NCBI GenBank assembly: GCA_013696665.1
Contig: JACCYC010000382.1
Location: 1-6,633, forward strand
Source: Burkholderiaceae bacterium
GTDB taxonomy: Bacteria > Pseudomonadota > Gammaproteobacteria > Burkholderiales > Burkholderiaceae_F
Length of the DNA stretch: 6,633 nt
Reading direction: 5' to 3'
The translations under genes and the position numbers were made by a program. The notes under the pieces are model-generated. The model did no database searches. It worked only from the letters and a program-made list of their open reading frames with translations, and had not been told where the DNA came from. This document shows, piece after piece, positions 4,787 through 6,633 of the stretch. The number at the start of each line of letters is the position of its first letter. Positions within the stretch are counted from its first letter, which is position 1.

Positions 4787-6633
4787 ATGGCCAAGCCATC
4801 ATCCAAAGTGCTCGTTATCAACGACGAGCCACTGATCCTGCGGGACTTTCTCAAAGGGCTCAACGCTGCGGCGCGTTCGCTCGATAACCCGTTCGGGATT
4901 TCGTTCATCGGGGCGCTAACTGCCAAGGAAGGGCTGGCACTGATCGAGCGCGACGGCGATATTCAGACCGCCATTGTCGACGACAAGCTGTACGCCGTGT
5001 CGGACGGGCGCACGAACGGCAAAACCCACCGCAAGAACGACTCCAGGCGCAATCTGCAGGTGTCGGCATTGAAGCTCGTGCAGAGAATCACCTCGCTGCG
5101 TCCCGAGCTCGATATCTACATCCTGATTGAGAAGGAAAAGGAAGACCAGGTGGTCGACGCGCTCTTCACCGAAGCGGTCGACGGCTACTTTTATCGGGAG
5201 GAGCGTGACTATCGCGGCATGTATCGCATCCTGAACGCGCAGATTGCCGAGCGCGCACGTACCCCTTTTTACGACGCGCTGAAAGCCTATGTGATGGCGG
5301 CGAAGGATGCGTGGCACACGCCGGGCCATTCAAGCGGCGATTCGATGCGTGGAAGTGCGTGGGCCAACGAGTTCTACGACTTCATGGGCGAGCATGTGTT
5401 CGACGCCGATCTATCGGTCTCTGTCAAAGCGCTCGACTCGCTGATGGAGCCAACCGGTGTGATTGCCGAAGCGCAGCAGATGGCGGCTCGGGCATTTGGA
5501 GCGCGCCGGACTTTCTTTGCGACCAATGGCACGTCGACCGCGAACAAGGTGATTTTGCAAACCATGATCGCACCCGGCGAAACGCTGCTGCTCGATCGTA
5601 ACTGTCACAAGTCGGTGCATCACGGGGTCGTGTTGTCGGGCGCACAGCCGATCTACATGGACTCGTCAGTCAATCGCAAGTACGGGGTCTTCGGGACGGT
5701 GCCGAAGAAAACCATTCTGAAGGCAATTGACGAACATCCCGAAGCACAGCTGCTGGTTCTGACCTCCTGCACCTACGACGGCCTGCGCTACGACCTGAAA
5801 CCGATCGTCGAGGCGGCGCACGCGCGTGGTATCAAGGTCTTGATCGACGAAGCGTGGTTTGCGCACGCGCGCTTTCATCCGGCGCTGCGCCCGACCGCGC
5901 TCGAGTCCGGCGCCGATTACGTCACACAGTCGGCTCACAAGACGCTGTCGGCGCTGTCACAGGCGGCCTATATCCACGTCAACGATCCGACTTTCAACGA
6001 GCATATTTTTCGCGAAAATTTCAACATGCATACATCGACCAGCCCGATGTACAGCATGATCGCGAGTCTCGATGTCAGCCGCAAGCAGGCGGTGCTCGAA
6101 GGCTACAAGTTGCTGCAGCGGACGCTGATGCTGGCCGACGAGTTGCGCGAGCAGATCAATTCGACTGGCGTGTTCCGCGTGCTTGAGCTCGATGACCTGC
6201 TGCCCGATGAAGTCAAGCACGATGGCATTCGACTCGACCCAACCAAGATAACCGTCGATGTCGCATCGTGCGGCATGACGGTCGACGATTTGCAGAACGA
6301 GCTTTTTACGCGCTTCAACATCACGGTGGAGAAGTCAACGTTCAACACGTTAACGCTGCTGTTGACGATCGGCACTACGCGATCGAAGTGTTCGCGCCTC
6401 TACGACGCGCTCATGCGGATCGCACGCGAGAAGCGCGCGCCGCGCCGGCTGTACCGGACGCCGGATCTACCCCCGTTCACCGAACTCGTATTCCTGCCCC
6501 GCGATGCGTATTACACGACCGGCGAGCTGGTTCCGTTGCTCGACGACAACGATCAGGTCAATCCACTGCTCGCCGGCCGCATCAGCTGCGACCAGATCGT
6601 CCCGTACCCGCCGGGTATCCCCGTGCTCGTGCC
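4787..6633 (+). CDS. Orn/Lys/Arg-type PLP decarboxylase with receiver-like N-terminal domain, 3'-truncated by the window edge
   Basis: This is a fold-type I pyridoxal-phosphate decarboxylase of the ornithine/lysine/arginine family, which releases CO2 from a basic amino acid to give an amine. The frame is open for 615 codons to the window end with no stop. Domain order: a receiver-like 'wing' domain (about 1-155, with VLVINDEP at 8-15); then the PLP domain from about WHTPGH (176-181). Cofactor residues seen: TNGTSTANK (246-254, phosphate binding), DRNCHKS with His274 (stacks on the ring), DEAW with Asp354 (pairs with the ring nitrogen), and SAHKTLSALSQ with Lys385 (forms the Schiff base). The C-terminal domain includes LDPTKITVD and ends at the window edge in VPYPPGIPVLV, a family motif near the C-terminus, so probably only a modest tail is missing. 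The segment between the PLP lysine and LDPTK is much shorter than in E. coli AdiA. The ATG at 4787 has only a weak ribosome binding site; an in-frame TGA at 4751-4753 limits upstream starts. Substrate (Lys, Orn or Arg) cannot be decided. Confidence 0.93.
   Translation, partial: MAKPSSKVLVINDEPLILRDFLKGLNAAARSLDNPFGISFIGALTAKEGLALIERDGDIQTAIVDDKLYAVSDGRTNGKTHRKNDSRRNLQVSALKLVQRITSLRPELDIYILIEKEKEDQVVDALFTEAVDGYFYREERDYRGMYRILNAQIAERARTPFYDALKAYVMAAKDAWHTPGHSSGDSMRGSAWANEFYDFMGEHVFDADLSVSVKALDSLMEPTGVIAEAQQMAARAFGARRTFFATNGTSTANKVILQTMIAPGETLLLDRNCHKSVHHGVVLSGAQPIYMDSSVNRKYGVFGTVPKKTILKAIDEHPEAQLLVLTSCTYDGLRYDLKPIVEAAHARGIKVLIDEAWFAHARFHPALRPTALESGADYVTQSAHKTLSALSQAAYIHVNDPTFNEHIFRENFNMHTSTSPMYSMIASLDVSRKQAVLEGYKLLQRTLMLADELREQINSTGVFRVLELDDLLPDEVKHDGIRLDPTKITVDVASCGMTVDDLQNELFTRFNITVEKSTFNTLTLLLTIGTTRSKCSRLYDALMRIAREKRAPRRLYRTPDLPPFTELVFLPRDAYYTTGELVPLLDDNDQVNPLLAGRISCDQIVPYPPGIPVLV

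Noticed and set aside
4916..5329. 137-codon minus-strand ORF opposite the decarboxylase wing domain
   Set aside because: The plus-strand frame is open for 615 codons and has clear family motifs; the antisense frame has none.

Overview
The window is GC-rich, densely packed chromosomal DNA. It looks like a proteobacterium, most likely a betaproteobacterium (Burkholderiales-like). This rests on the GC-rich codon use, the MurJ, S20 and PrxII/Prx5-type sequences, and the head-to-head murJ/rpsT arrangement, which from memory is common in that class. No species can be named. There are no tRNA or rRNA genes, insertion sequences, CRISPR arrays or phage genes, and no gap between genes longer than about 125 bases.

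Layout: (1) 1-1653, plus strand, the C-terminal part of a gamma-glutamyltransferase that starts outside the window. (2) 1704-2210, plus, a PrxII/Prx5-type peroxiredoxin. (3) 2235-2732, plus, a membrane protein of the DUF962/Mpo1-like family, 24 bases behind the peroxiredoxin and probably co-transcribed with it. (4) 2739-4280, minus, the lipid II flippase MurJ, which meets the Mpo1-like gene tail to tail with 6 bases between stop codons. (5) 4281-4399, a divergent intergenic region with a good extended -10 promoter for rpsT and a leader hairpin. (6) 4400-4663, plus, ribosomal protein S20. (7) 4664-4786, an intergenic region with a short possible leader ORF. (8) 4787-6633, plus, a large pyridoxal-phosphate basic amino acid decarboxylase with a receiver-like N-terminal domain, still open at the right edge after 615 codons.

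How the parts may work together: the first two genes both touch thiol metabolism. GGT cleaves glutathione, and PrxII/Prx5-type enzymes commonly draw on glutathione/glutaredoxin, but a shared purpose is inference. MurJ and S20 are housekeeping genes for cell wall assembly and the small ribosomal subunit. The decarboxylase would make a polyamine or related amine (cadaverine, putrescine or agmatine) from a basic amino acid; the substrate cannot be read from the sequence.

The region is largely ordinary core genome. The points most worth a second look are the mixed architecture of the decarboxylase and its receiver-like domain, the short ORF ending two bases before its start codon, the missing canonical start at the normal MurJ N-terminus, and the compact murJ/rpsT control region.
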